Source of the DNA: Warburgia ugandensis
Taxonomy: Eukaryota; Streptophyta; Magnoliopsida; Canellales; Canellaceae
Direction of reading: 5' to 3'
Assembly: GCA_035236585.1 (NCBI GenBank)
Contig: CP141139.1
Span: forward strand, 33,179,217-33,243,216
Length of the DNA stretch: 64,000 bases
Shown: one piece after another, positions 10,782 through 23,100 of the stretch
Layout: every line of letters starts with the position of its first letter
Numbering within the stretch: position 1 is the first letter of the stretch
The notes under the pieces: model-generated
What the model saw: the letters and a program-made list of their open reading frames with translations, nothing else
What the model was told of the DNA's origin: nothing
The model's database searches: none
Made by a program: the position numbers and the translations under genes

Positions 10782-10943
10782 AGATAGGATCTACATCTTT
10801 ATTGCATTGATTAATTATCAAAGTATACTGCAGATACCTATAGAGAATTTCCATAGTGATTATAACATAAAATATCCGTTGTAATTCCGTGATTATAGTA
10901 GGAGATATTGGTTGTAATCCCATGATTATAGCCTATCCTAACA
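10782..10943 (-). repeat. 3' LTR of the short-LTR copia-like element
   Basis: 162 bp, matching 22136-22244 over the shared part: GATAGGATCTACATCTTTA near one end and ATAAAATATxxGTTGTAAT in the middle. The polypurine tract abuts it at 10944-10952. Confidence 0.75.
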
Positions 10944-10992
10944 CTCCCCCTCACATTGATGCAAAGATAATTTTGGTCTTAGCTTGTTGATT

Positions 10993-13413
10993 TGTAACAT
11001 TTCTTATATTTTAAGAAAAAGAAAATAAATAAATAACTATATAATATAATATAATAACATAACACATATATTAAGGTAAGGAAGAGAGAGAGTGCTCAAA
11101 ACGCACTCTCCTTCCTCTCAAAATCTCTCTGCTTCACGTGGACAGTCACGCACCGTGGAGATGGATTTCTCCACCCTTGAACAGCTGGGAAAGAGGTAGG
11201 ATCACTGCACCCTTCTTTTTTGCGTTAAATTTTAAGGTTTCTTAACTTGTAAACGGCGAAAAAACGGCATGAACGTGTAGTGTTTACAAAACTTTGTGCT
11301 TACTGTTTTCACTAAAAAATTTGATGAGACGGTGTTAGATTTAGATCTAGACCATTCATATTGAGTACGATGAGGAGAGTAAAGGACCCACGAAATTTCG
11401 TGATGATTGGATGGCTAGGGACGCCTAAAAACCCAAAAAACCTTAGTATGGGAGTTTTTGAAAATGAAACAAAAATCATGAAAAAACAATAGATTTAGGA
11501 GGGATTTGTGAAAATGGAAGGTGGAAATGGAATGTATGTGAAAAACCGGACTCAGAGATGTAAAAATCATAAAAAACAGAGCACCTAGGTCGCCGGTGAC
11601 GGCGAACTAGTCCAGTCGTAGTCTCCGGCAACGACGATCAAAACGGGAGGAAACACACGGACGAGGGAGTGCCATGTTGCGCGATGAGGGATCGCCATCC
11701 GCAGGGCTCGTGGTGCAACTCGTGCCCACCACGCGGTGAGGCTGGAATGCGCCACGCACGCTATTTCGGCCCCCACGTGCAAAACGCGTCTACAAACGCG
11801 CCCACTACCCCTCATGGGTTCCTAACACCCAGTGTGTCCACAGACGCGCATGCCATGTACGTGCGGACTGCATGCGCCATATGGCAGGCCCGTTTTCTTG
11901 GTTTTGAGGGTTTTGACCCTTTATTCCTTTAAACCTTGATTTTTGGAGCTACAGAGATCCAAATCACAATTCGAAAGAGGCGTTGTGATTATCTCAACAA
12001 GGTGGATCTAGATTTAAGATAAAAATCTAGTTTGGAGTAACTTTTTAATAGCAAAAATACCAAATGCTATTAGATGATTCAGATCAAGCTGATCAATAGA
12101 TGATCAGGCTTTAGATTTTGGTTATATGCATTAACCATGACATGATTTATGGCGTGACAAGTACATCAAGGCATACACCTTAATATCGTTTACACGTTTG
12201 TTGGGATAGTGCTATACTGAGGTAAGTGATTTCATTCACAATTTTTCCATGATTCTCAAATGGTGATTTGAGTTTTTGAGGCATGTGATTTATGCCTTAC
12301 CATATGCATGAGATTGATTCTAGCATGTAGTTTCTCATGTGCATGCTATCTTTTTGGTGGTTATTGCATGCACTATTCTCGATATCTTTCATGATATTCA
12401 CTTGATTGTTGGTCTTCTTGACATGTGGGAGTCGCTCTGACTTGATATTTGAGACTATTGATCCTGTGGTAAGATGCGATTTTTGACCCCGTGAGTGCCT
12501 GAGTGCCCGTGAGGGTGAAAGGGTGAAAGCAAAAGTGGTACGTGTCGTTCCCATGAGTGCCTGAGTGCCCGTGAGGGTGCAAGGGTGAAAGCGGATGGTA
12601 CAGAGAGCTGACCCCACATTGCCATGAGTGTACATGAGACACTCATAGGGTTTGACTATGTATGATGTTGATACTTTTGATATGCATTCATGTGTTTCTA
12701 TATTTTCTTGGAGTGTGCATGTCCTGATATCATGGTTAATGATATCTTATTTATTTCATGGACTTAGTATGTCCTTCATCGTGTGATTTAAGGCTTTATA
12801 TATATTGTTGATCATCTTTCGGTTTACTTTGAATGTATATCACCTGCATAAGCATGGCTTGCTGAGGCATTGGTTTGTTTTGCAATGCCTCAGAACCAGA
12901 GCGCGATAGTCAGAAAGGGAAGAAAATGGACTAGAGTGGAGCTGGACGGGGTCTTGAGGACAGATACTATCAGATACAGAGACAGAGTGGTGTACTTGTG
13001 TTAGACTGGTATTGGCTTTTTTGCATTCTCCTTAGTCATTGTATAAATTGATAGATTAGAACCATATCACTGTATAATGGTTATATGTTTATACATGGAT
13101 GACGTGGTGATCTTGGACAGACCCTGGAGCTTTGAAACTTTCATTATTACGTATCTTTGCAGTTGCAAAAATGTCACCATGGTTTTAATTTGTGAGCATG
13201 CTCAAAATGTTTACTTTTGGTTCTGTTCTTCGGTGGGGTTTTGAGTTGAAATGACCCTCCGGGTTTTCTTAATGGTATTTTTCTTGACGCTACAAAAAGT
13301 TTTAAATCATGAGTTTTAAGTTATGGAATCCCATCTATTTTCTCTCAATTAATTTTATTACTATTTTCGAATAAATATGGGAAATAGATTTGTTCAAAAC
13401 CTGGGGTGTCACA
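10993..13413 (+). repeat. 5' LTR of element A (2421 bp)
   Basis: Begins TGTAACATTTC and ends GGTGTCACA. A TATA-like run lies near 11036-11050, then a CT-rich leader with a GAG|GTAGGA donor-like site at 11196, a GAG|GTAAGT donor-like site at 12222 and an acceptor-like CTCAG ending at 12893. A 62-bp unit (GAGTGCCTGAGTGCCCGTGAGG core) is repeated twice at about 12491-12610. A 21-nt hairpin (stem TGAGTGT/ACACTCA) is at 12625-12645. Confidence 0.95.
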
Positions 13414-13416
13414 GTT

Positions 13417-13428
13417 TGGTATCAGAGC
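13417..13428 (+). promoter_or_regulatory. Primer binding site, initiator tRNA-Met type
   Basis: TGGTATCAGAGC, three bases after the 5' LTR, is the standard plant retrotransposon site complementary to the 3' end of initiator tRNA-Met. Confidence 0.95.
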
Positions 13429-13529
13429 TCAGGCGTATTCCATCGTCACCACTTTAAGGGTCTAATTAGCATGATAGCCAATTAGTTGTTGGCTTAGACT
13501 GAGAAAGGAGAAATGCTTATACCATGGGT

Positions 13530-14720
13530 TATGTGTTGTTAACAGAAGGCTCCTCGACGAAGGACCAGGTCTACCCCCGCTCCACCAGTTGCCACCCCTA
13601 TCACCCCTGCCACTACACTAGAGCAAGGGGGCCAGGAGGCAGACATTGCGGCTCACGTAGTTGAGAGGCTCTTACCATGCCTCACAGAGCATATTTCGAA
13701 GCAGGTTCGGGCGGAGGTGTAGGCCTTACACCCTGTCCACCTGGTGGCGACTGTAGCAGTCCTAGAGGACTCAGCATCACAGTCGTCCCATTTAGCACTG
13801 TTGGAACCCACACATGTAGTTGCTGAGGGAGGATCCTCGAGCATGCGTGCTCCACCAGTTAAGCAGCTCGAGAGGTTTCAAAGGATGGTTCCTAGCTTCC
13901 ATGGGGAAGGGGAGTCAGCAGCAGCAGAGAGATGGCTGTTCGAGGTAGAGAAGGCCTTTAAGAGGATGGAGATTGCACCTGACGATTAGGTTAGATTGGC
14001 TTCGTACTTATTATTAGGAGAAGCTAGGTTTTGGTGGAAGACCCAGCAGCAGATTCGTCCCCCATCTTCAACGCCATTCTCCTGGTAGGATTTTCGGAGG
14101 ATATTTGATGATTAGTATTTCCCTCCTCATGCTCTGCATGCCATGAAGAGGGAGTTCTCCACATTGACATAGGGGAGCCTCACGGTTCAGCAGTACTTGA
14201 ACCAATTTACTAAGTTGCGCAGATTTGCAGATACCCCTTTTGCCTCAGAGCAGGAGGCAGCAAATAGATTCATCAATGGGTTGGTGCCACAGTTGAGGCA
14301 CGAAGTACTGATAGCATACCCGACTACTATGACACAGGCGACAGATAGGGCTGCGATGCTTGAGAGGGATTCGAGACGGAGTAGAGGAGAGGTGAGTCAG
14401 CCCTTCAACGGCAAGAGGCCCTTCACATCCACACCATCTCAGGGGGGACATGATTTACAGTACCCTCCTAGACAGAGGAGAGATCAGGGTCGGAGAGCGT
14501 GCCCTTATTGTAAGGGCCGACACGTGGGGTAATTTTGGCCAATACAGGGCAATCAGCATCAGGGCCCATAGTAGCCCCATCCCTATCAGCAGCACCAACA
14601 ATAGCAACCTTTTCAGCCGAGCGAGCAATTTAGGTGCTATGGCTGTGGCGGGATGGGACACATGATTAGACAGTGCCCGAGAGGTTTGGGAGACATACCA
14701 CCGAGGACTAATGCCACCGC
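13530..14720 (+). mobile_element. Element A gag remnant
   Basis: Capsid-like motifs in order: LERFQRMVPSFHGEGE near 13870, a WLFEVEKAFKRM helix near 13935, the FxxLRRFA and ANRFINGLVPQLRHEV segments at 14210-14310, and a CCHC zinc knuckle (CYGCGGMGHMIRQC) near 14636-14680. The zinc knuckle is the nucleocapsid RNA-binding motif. Broken. Confidence 0.9.
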
Positions 14721-14739
14721 AGAGGCAGCGCCATGTAGT

Positions 14740-17700
14740 CAGGGCCGCGTCTTTGCCATCACTTCAGGGCAGGCACAGGCCTTAAACCAGGTGGTGGAAG
14801 GTACTTTTCTAGTAACTGATAGACGTGCCAGAGTTCTTTTTGATTTAGGGTCTACCCACTCATTTATTGCACGTACATTTGTATCATGCCTTGACTTACC
14901 TACGAGCAAGCTAGCATTCGGGTTAGATGTGTTGATGCCATCAGGAGAGATAGTGGAGGCTACTGAGTACCTTGAGAGGGTATCAGTGGAGATATTAGGT
15001 ATGAGGATGGATGTCGACCTCCTTTTATTAGACATGATGGATTTTGATGTCATCTTGGGGATGGATTGGCTAGCGATGTTTTGGGTTACTATAGATTGCC
15101 GCAAGAAGCAAATTATGTGTAGTGTACCGGGTCGACCAGTGGTTGTAGTCCAGAGCAGGAGGAGTGATAGTGGCCCTTGTATGATTTCTGCCATGAGAGC
15201 AGCTTAATGTTATGCTCGAGGGTGTCGAGTGTTTTTGGCTTGCATCACGACAACTGATAAGGAGCAGCCACGGATTGAGGAGATTGACGTAGTACGAGAT
15301 TTTGCTGATGTATTTTTAGACGAGCTGCCAGGACTACCTCCACGCAAGGAGATTGATTTTACCATAGACTTGGTGCTGAGTACACCGTATATATCTAAGG
15401 CACCTTATAGGATGGCCCCTGTAGAGTTGAGAGAGCTCCAGGTGCAGTTGCAGGAGCTTCTGGATAAGGGTTTTATTAGGCCGAGTGGGTCTCCTTGGGG
15501 AGCACCAGTCCTCTTTGTTAAGAAGAAGGATGAGTCATTGAGGTTGTGCATAGACTACCGGTTACTGAACAGTGTTACTGTGAAGAATCGGTACCCTCTA
15601 CCACGTATTGACAACTTGTTTGATCAGTTGTAGTCGGCACAGGTGTTCTTTAAGATTGACCTACACTCAAGCTATTACTAGTTGAGGATTAGGGAGGAGG
15701 ATATCCCTAATATTGCATTCAGGGGTCGGTATGGCCATTATGAGTTTTTGGTAATGCCCTTTGGGCTAACGAATGCACCAGCAGTGTTCATGGATTTGAT
15801 GAACAAGGTATTCCAAGCTTATTTGGATAAGTTTGTGATTGTCTTTGTGGATGATATCCTGATCTATTCTCCTAACCATAGGGCCAACATGGAGCATCTT
15901 CGCATTGTGTTGGACACACTTCGCCGTCATCGCTTATATGCGAAGCTCAGTAAGTGTGAATTTTGGTTAGGACATGTGTAGTTTTTGGGGCACGTGGTGT
16001 CCAAGGATGATGTGGTCGTAGATCTAGCTAAGGTGGAGGCAGTTTTGCTTTGGGAGAGGCCTACGACAGTGACAGGGGTTCGTAGTTTCCTCGGTTTAGC
16101 TAGTTACTATCGGTGATTCATTGAGGGGTTCTCGAAGATTGCCTTGCCTATGACCACTTTGACTAAGAAGGACACCAGGTTTGTTTGGATTGATGCTTAT
16201 GAGGAGAGCTTCTAAGAGCTCAAGTAGAGGTTGACTTCTGCACCAGTACTTACCCTACCTTCAGGATTAGGTGAGTACGTGGTGTTTTGTGATGCATCAG
16301 GCAGAGGTCTAGGAGTGGTGTTGATGCAGCATGGGAAGGTCATTGCTTATGCGTCGAGACAGTTGAAGACGCACGAGGTAAATTATTCGACACATGATCT
16401 TGAGTTGGCCGTAGTGGTGTTTACGTTGAAGTCTTGGAGACACTATTTATATGGTGAGAATTTTGAGGTATACACTGACCACAAGAGCCTCAAGTATTTC
16501 TTCACTTAGAGCGATCTGAACATGAGGCAGAGGAGATGGATGCAGTACCTCAAGGACTTCAACTTTATGATACAGTACCACCCGGGGAAAGCTAACGTCG
16601 TAGTTGATGCCCTAAGTAGGAAGTCGAGAGTGATGTTTGCTAACCTCTCGACTCGATCCAGGTTTCTTGATAGGATCCTTCAGGCACAGGTGAGCGATGT
16701 TGAGACATAGAACATGGTTGATAAGGCCAAATTTTCTACAGAGCTATTTGGAGGTGTCAGGTATAGGGGCAGATTGGTAGTACCTACAGATGATCAGTTG
16801 AGACATGACTTGCTATAGGAGGCGCACTAGTCCCCATATTCTATTCATCCCGGAGGTACGAAGATGTACCGGGACCTTAGACGACACTTTTAGTGGAATG
16901 GGATGAAGAGGGATATTGGTGAGTGCATAGCATGATGCTTGACCTGTCAGCAGGTCAAGGCAGAGCATCAGTGACCAACTGGGTTATTACAGACTTTAGA
17001 TCTTCCAGAGTGGAAAAGGGATCACCTCACTATGGATTTTATAGTGGGCTTGCCGAGGACGACCAGTGGGCACGACATGATATGGGTCATAGTTGACAGA
17101 TTGACAAAGTCAGCCCATTTCCTCCCTATTAGACAGACTCAGATTGTGGACAGCTTGGCGAAGCTGTACGTCAGGGAGATCGTGAGCCTTCATAGAGTAC
17201 CATTAACGATTACCTCAGATCGAGACACACGGTTTAACTCAAAGTACTAGTAGAGTGTATAGGAGGCTCTGGGGTCGAGGTTGAGATATAGTATGGCTTT
17301 CCACCCCTAGACTGATGGTTAGATTGAGAGGACCATCCAGACCGTGCAGGATATGTTGAAGGCTTGTGTCATGGATTGGAGAGGTATTTGGGATGAGCTT
17401 TTTCCACTCATGGAGTTTGTGTATAATAATAGTTATCATACGAGCATTGGTATGGCAAACCATGTAGGTCTCCCTTGTGCTGGAGTGACGTAGGAGAGAG
17501 ACAGATTGTGAAGTTAGAGTTGATTGAGCAGTGTGTAGAAAAAGTTTGACTCATTCGAAAATGATTACTTGCAGCCCATAGTTGCCAGAAGAGTTATGCG
17601 GATAGGAGACAGAAGGACTTGGAGTTCGAGGTCGAAGAGCATGTATTTTTGAGAGTTTCCCCTATGAAGGGTGTGATGAGGTTTGGTGTAAAGGAAAAAC

Positions 17701-18013
17701 TTAGTCCCAGATACATTGGTCCTTTTGAGATCTTGCGCAGAGTTGGACCAGTCGCATACCAGTTAGCCCTACCCCACAGCTAGTTAGAGTACATGACGTT
17801 TTTCATATCTCTATGCTGAGGAAGTACATACTGGACCCATGCCACGTGCTAGAGCAGATAACGCCCCATACAGATCTTTGATAACAAGATCTAGGAGTTG
17901 AGGACTAAGACCATTCCCCTGGTCAAAGTCCTCTGGCAGCATCACTCGACACAGGAGGCTACTTGGGAGTTCGAGGATGAGATGAGGCGTACCCACCCAA
18001 AGCTTTTGTCTTG
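14740..18013 (+). mobile_element. Element A pol remnant (protease, RT, RNase H, integrase, chromodomain)
   Basis: A GSTHSFIA protease motif and VILGMDWL lie at 14840-15070. The linker [15 protein letters not shown] is near 15310. RT motifs are [26 protein letters not shown] and FVDDILIYS (15835-15880). RNase H shows [10 protein letters not shown] and YASRQLK (16267-16370). The integrase has an HPGGTKMYRDLRRHF zinc-finger entry near 16850 and the [10 protein letters not shown] core entry at 17032. The C-terminus carries TIPLVKVLW and ATWEFEDEMR (about 17910-17990), typical of the chromodomain that ties chromoviruses to heterochromatin. The domain order is the normal Ty3/gypsy order. Broken in many places. 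Confidence 0.92.
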
Positions 18014-18066
18014 AGGTATGCATATTTTAAATTTCAAGGACGAAATTTTCTATAAGGTAGGTAGGA

Positions 18067-20487
18067 TGTAACATTTCTTATATTTTAAGAAAAATAAAAT
18101 AAATAAATAAATAACTATATAATATAATAAGATAAACATATATTAAGGTAAGGATGACAGAGAGAGTGCTCAAAACACACTCTCCTCCCTCTCAAATTCT
18201 CTCCGCTTCACGTGGACAGTTACATACCATGGAGATGGATTTCTCCACCCTTGAACAGCCGAGAACGAGGTAGGATCACTCCACCCTTCCCTTTTGTGTT
18301 AAATTTTAAGGTTTCTTAACTTGTAAACGGTGAGAAAACGGCATGAATGTGTAGTGTTTACAAAAATTCGTGCTTACTATTTTCGCTAAAAATATTTGAT
18401 GAGACAGTGTCAGATTTAGATGTGGACCATTCATATTGAGTATGATGAGGAGAGTAAAGGACCCATGAAATTTCGTGACGATCGGACGGCTAGTGACACT
18501 GGAAAACCCAAAAAATCGTAGTATGGGAGTTTTTAAAAATGAGACAAAAATTGTGAAAAAATGATAGATTTAGGAGGGATTATTGAAAATGGAAGGTGAA
18601 AATGGAATGTACGTGAAAAATTGGACTCAAAGGTGTAAAAATCACAAAAAATGGAGTACCTGACGTCGCCGACGACCAGAATGGGAGGAAATGCATGGAC
18701 GAGGGAGCGCCATGTGGAGCGACTCGTGCTCACCATGCGGTGAGGCTGGAACGCGCCACACATGCTGTTTCAGCCCCCACGTGCAGAGCGCGTCTACAGA
18801 CACGCCCACCACGTACGCGCAGACTGCACGCACCGTATGGCGGGCCCGTTTTCTTGGTTTTGAGGGTTTTGACCCTTTATTCCTTTAAACCTTGATTTTT
18901 GGAGCTATAGAGGTCCAAATCACGATCCAAAAGAGGCATTGTGATCGTCTCAACAAGGCAGATCTAGATTTAAGACAAAAATTTAGTTTGGAGTAACTTT
19001 TTAATAGCAAAACTACCAAATGCTATTAGATGATTTAGATCAAGTTGATCAATAGATGATCAGGCTTTAGATTTTGGTTATATGCATTAACCATAACATG
19101 ATTTATGGCATGACAGGTACATCAGGGCATACACCTTGATATTGTTTACACGTTTGTTGGGATAGTGCGATACTGAGGTAGGTAATTTCATTTACAATTT
19201 TTCCATGATTCTCAAATGGTGATTTGGTGATTTGAGTTTTTGAGGCATGTGATTTATGCCTTACCATATGCATGAGAATGATTTCAGCATGTAACTTCTT
19301 ATGTGCGTGCTATCTTTCTGGTGGTTATTGCATGCACTGTTCTCAATATCTTTCGTGATATTCACTTGATTGTTGGTCTTCTTGACATGTGGGAGTCACT
19401 CTGACTTGATATTTGAGACTATTGATCTTGTGGTAGGATGCAATTTTTCACCCCGTGAGTGCCCGTGAGGGTGAAAGGGTGAAAGCGAAAGTTGTACGCG
19501 ACGTTCCCGTGAGTGCTTGAGTGCTAGTGAGGGTGCAAGGGTGAAAGAGTGAAAGCGGCTGATACAGAGAGCTGACCCCACATTACCGTGAGTGTATGTG
19601 AGACACTCATAGGGTTTGGTGAAAGTAGATGGTACAGAGAGCTGACCCCACATTATCGTGAGTGTACGTGAGACACTCATAGGGTTTGACTGTGTATGAT
19701 GTTGATACTTTTGACATGCATTCATGTGTTTCTAGATTTTCTTGGAGTGTGCATGTCCTGATATCATGATTGATGATATCTTATTTATTTCATGGACTTG
19801 GTATGTCCTTCATCATGTGATTTAAGGCTTTATATATATATTGTTGATCATCTTTCAATCTTTATGCCTTGCACCATGTGATTTATTTTTATTGAGTTTA
19901 CTTTGAATGTATATCACTTGCACAAGCATGGCTGGCTGAGGCATTGCTTTGTTTTGCAATGCCTCAGAATCAGAGCACAACAGTCAGAAAGGGAAGAAAG
20001 TGGACTAGAGTGGAGCTGGACGGGGGCTTAAGGACAGATACTGTCAGATACAGAGACAGAGTGGTGTACTTGTGTTAGACTGGTATTGGCTTTTTTGCAT
20101 TCTCCTTAGTCATTGTATAAATTGATAGATTAGACTCATATCACTGTATAGTGGTTATATGTTTATACATGGATGACATGGTGATCTTGGACAGACCCTA
20201 GAGCTTTGGAACTTTCATTATTACGTATCTTTGCAATTGCAAAAATGTCACCGTGGTTTTAAATTGTGAGCATGCTCAAAATGTTTACTTTTGGTTTTGT
20301 TCTTCAGTGGGATTTTGAGGTGAAATGACCCTCGGGGTTTTCTTGATGGTATTTTTCTTGACGTTGTGAAAAGTTTTAAATCATGAGTTTTAAGTTCTAA
20401 AATCCCATGTATTTTCTATCAATAAATTTTATTACTATTTTCGAATAAATATGGGAAACAGATTTGTTCAAAACCTGTGGTGTCACA
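18067..20487 (+). repeat. 3' LTR of element A (2421 bp)
   Basis: Same ends as the 5' LTR, preceded by a purine-rich run (18054-18066). It has the same total length as the 5' copy although the two differ by several insertions and deletions. One difference is a tandem copy of about 70-80 bp around the hairpin, so the hairpin occurs twice here (19589-19609 and 19659-19679). Donor-like sites lie at 18270 and 19178 and an acceptor-like CTCAG ends at 19967. Confidence 0.95.
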
Positions 20488-22135
20488 TGATTAAATACTA
20501 TTATTAAAGGATTGCTTCCTTAATAATTGGGTAAAGAGCATAATCTTGAGTCAATCCAAACTTCGGATATCTCCTGCAATGAATAGATCTTGATTTCATT
20601 TGGATAAAGAAAAATCCTTGGTAATGCGCATTATATCCTTAACCACTAATCGTGAAATTAAATAATGATTGAAGCAATTCAAGACTATCCATAAGAATAT
20701 GAGGATGATTAATTGTAGCTTCAATGATTAATGCATCAGAAGATGGTGGATTGTAGGCTTTTCGAACAACTTTCATGAGATTGATCTCTTGATAATGAAT
20801 CAAATGACACAATTCCCTTGTTTATGAGCCATGATCCATTCACCTTGACAACTAATCCAAAAAATTAAGGGACTTGGATGTTCTAGGTGTTGAGAGAGTA
20901 TTAACCTTCATATGGAATATCATGGATATGATCATCGTTTGAGGGCAAAATTGATGGAGGGTGAGGCAGATCACATGAGATCAGTGGTGGTTGAGGCAAG
21001 TCACACAAGATCAGCTAAAAAGGAAATAGAAGTCAAAGAAAGTGGGAAATCAACAAGATCTGAGATTGGGAATTATAGTTCTGAGATCAGTGATCTACAT
21101 CTTGCTCTAGCTCCCACCTCTTAGATCTGCTTATCTCATCAGTCTTCCACTGGTGCATGAAAATAGAGTGAGGTTTCCATCCTATCCATTGGAGTAGTAC
21201 AATTGCGACTCTGAACTATATCCACTCATTTATATTACAAATCGGTACTGTAGAGAGTATTGTTCAACTTAGTTGCAGTCAGTACTATTTCAACTTGGTA
21301 CTATTGAGAGTACTATTCACAGACAGGTTGTGAGTATAATTCACCTTGGTAGGTAATTATCTGTCTTCAACTTTTTCCTTTATTTTACTAAGAAACATTT
21401 TTGTATCCTCACACTTTTGACTTTCAATAACAACATCATTACTTTGCTTCTCTTCTCGTATCACATACCACCATTTCTCCAACATCTCTCCTTGCTTTTT
21501 GCATGCTCCAGGCTAAAGACAACGGTCATTTGAGGATGCGTGTAGGGCTGAAAAGCCACAATAGATTGGGGCTAGGCACAGAGCTGAATATAACATCTGA
21601 TGTGGGTTAAAGATGTTGTACAATCAAGACTGATGTCGGTGAATGCTTTGCATATTTTGGATGCAATCCATTGTGATTAGTAGTAGAGGTTGCCAATTGC
21701 ACAAGGTTGAAGGAGCCACTTGGTGGTAGGAGGAGCAATTAGCTATGAGTTAAGATCGCGGTTAGGTGTATCACTTAATTCAGCAAGAACAGTTCAATCA
21801 AACTTCCAATTGCAATATTGATGATTTAAGGAGAAACAAAATCTGAGATCTTGGATCTCTGAAAGCACATGAAACCTTTGTAAGCTCAAATAATGGTGGA
21901 TGTCTAAAAGTGCATGTGCAATTAAGGGAGCTTCCCCAAGGAATATGAGAACTCTGAGCTGAGAAAGGGAAAAGAGTTTCAGAATTAAGAAGTTCTTGAA
22001 GTGGCAATGAGGGTTGAAGGAGCATGTGGAAAAAGACAAAGAGGAAGAAGAAGAAGAGGATGTGAAAACATGCGATTGGGGGCGACAAATTTGATCAGAG
22101 ACGATAGATCTTCAACCTGCATAGCTCTGACACCA

Positions 22136-22244
22136 TGATAGGATCTACATCTTTACTACATTTTCATTAATTGTCAAAGGGTTATACAAATATATGTAGA
22201 GAATTCCCACTATGATTATAGCATAAAATATTTGTTGTAATCCT
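22136..22244 (-). repeat. 5' LTR (recognisable part) of the short-LTR copia-like element
   Basis: Matches the first about 110 bp of the left copy. A different LTR begins at 22245, so the outer part is not seen. The primer site on the minus strand is at 22124-22135. Confidence 0.7.
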
Positions 22245-23100
22245 TATTAGAATTTTCTATGGTCCTTAACATTTGAAATTCAAAATCTAATGTGACATTC
22301 TTGTCACTAATTTTAGTGGTGTGTGCATTAACTGTTCATAGCGGTTATCCTTGTTGGAAGGATAATTACTATTAAATATTTATTTAAAGTGTCCCTAATT
22401 CAAGCAATAAAACTCACTCTATTTTTGCCATCATCGTGTACTGCTCTTGAATCGGAAAATCCCTTAAAAAATGCTTCAGATATACTATTATGGTTGGAGG
22501 TATGATTCTATAACTTTTGCTAATTGTTTGTAAAATTTCTATAAAGATACATGTGATTAGAAGGTTTACATTTAGCATCAGAGCCATCTAATTCCTTTGC
22601 CTAATAGATAAATGAAATTTTCATTTCTGAAGGTAAAATGGAAACCAAACAAATTGTGAAAGATAAAATGAAACTTACCATTCTTTCTTTTCGTTGTATC
22701 TGGAAAAATCATTGCAGTTGTTGCTTATTACTTCCATATGTAAAGTACCAAAGTTGATTATAGAATGATACCTTGTTGCATTTCCTTACTTAAAATCTGA
22801 TGGCCTTCTTGAAGTAGTTCAACTTTTTGATATGTTTCATCATAATGGAGACCTGCCATGAGTTTAGAAAAGCTATTTGCATCCATACAAAGATCGCATC
22901 TGAATATCATGCTACTTGACTCCTTGATCAATCCCAAAAATTGGGACTCTTATCAACCATTCCCAAACTGTATCATAATCACTGAGATTTTGGAGAGGAT
23001 GAAGAAAGTGATGCTATACCATTTTCTACATGAGATGTACATCCAATGGAAAGGTATATGATGACATGGCCATCAGAAGACCTTTCATGCATGTGGAGGA
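22245..23100 (+). mobile_element. Copia-type 5' LTR with primer site and leader
   Basis: 22245-22570 matches, in opposite orientation, the copia LTR at 31684-32075. Shared blocks include CTATGGTCCTTAxCATTT, a GGAAGGATAA segment and the end GATTAGAAGGTTTACA. A worn primer site TAGCATCAGAGCCA follows at 22573-22586. The next about 500 bp has weak patches resembling a copia gag (for example ILERMKK near 22990). Gypsy sequence takes over by about 23100-23150, so the rest of this copia element is not here. Confidence 0.65.

Larger units (their letters stand above)
10993..20487 (+). mobile_element. Element A: Ty3/gypsy chromovirus-type retrotransposon (Tekay/Del-like), broken
   Basis: A 9495-bp element with a perfect 5-bp target duplication TGATT (10988-10992 and 20488-20492). 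Order of parts: 5' LTR 10993-13413, primer site 13417-13428, gag about 13530-14720, protease about 14800-15200, reverse transcriptase about 15290-16000, RNase H about 16220-16600, integrase about 16830-17480, chromodomain-like C-terminus about 17880-18013, polypurine-like run 18054-18066, 3' LTR 18067-20487. Long LTRs, initiator tRNA-Met priming and a C-terminal chromodomain fit the Tekay/Del lineage of chromoviruses. It is a fossil with roughly ten or more breaks in gag-pol. A hand count over the first about 300 bp of the two LTRs gives about 8% mismatch, mostly transitions, so it is probably several million years old. It is nested in the short-LTR copia-like element. Confidence 0.95.
10782..22244 (-). 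mobile_element. Short-LTR copia-like element (about 2 kb), split by element A
   Basis: Two similar short LTRs in the same orientation bracket this span: 10782-10943 (162 bp) and 22136-about 22244. On the minus strand the left one starts TGTTAGGATAGG directly after a purine run GAGGGGGAG (10944-10952, the polypurine tract). The right one ends CCTATCA directly before TGGTGTCAGAGC (22124-22135, initiator tRNA-Met primer site). This is the Ty1/copia arrangement. Removing element A leaves only about 1.7 kb of internal DNA, with no recognisable gag or pol, so it was probably a non-autonomous derivative or a strongly reduced copy. It is older than element A, which sits just inside its 3' end. Open frames at 20912-21124 and 21794-22088 have no family resemblance. 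Confidence 0.75.

Noticed and set aside
20912-21124. 70-codon charged open frame
   Set aside because: Opposite in strand to the copia-like element that contains it and without gag or pol motifs.
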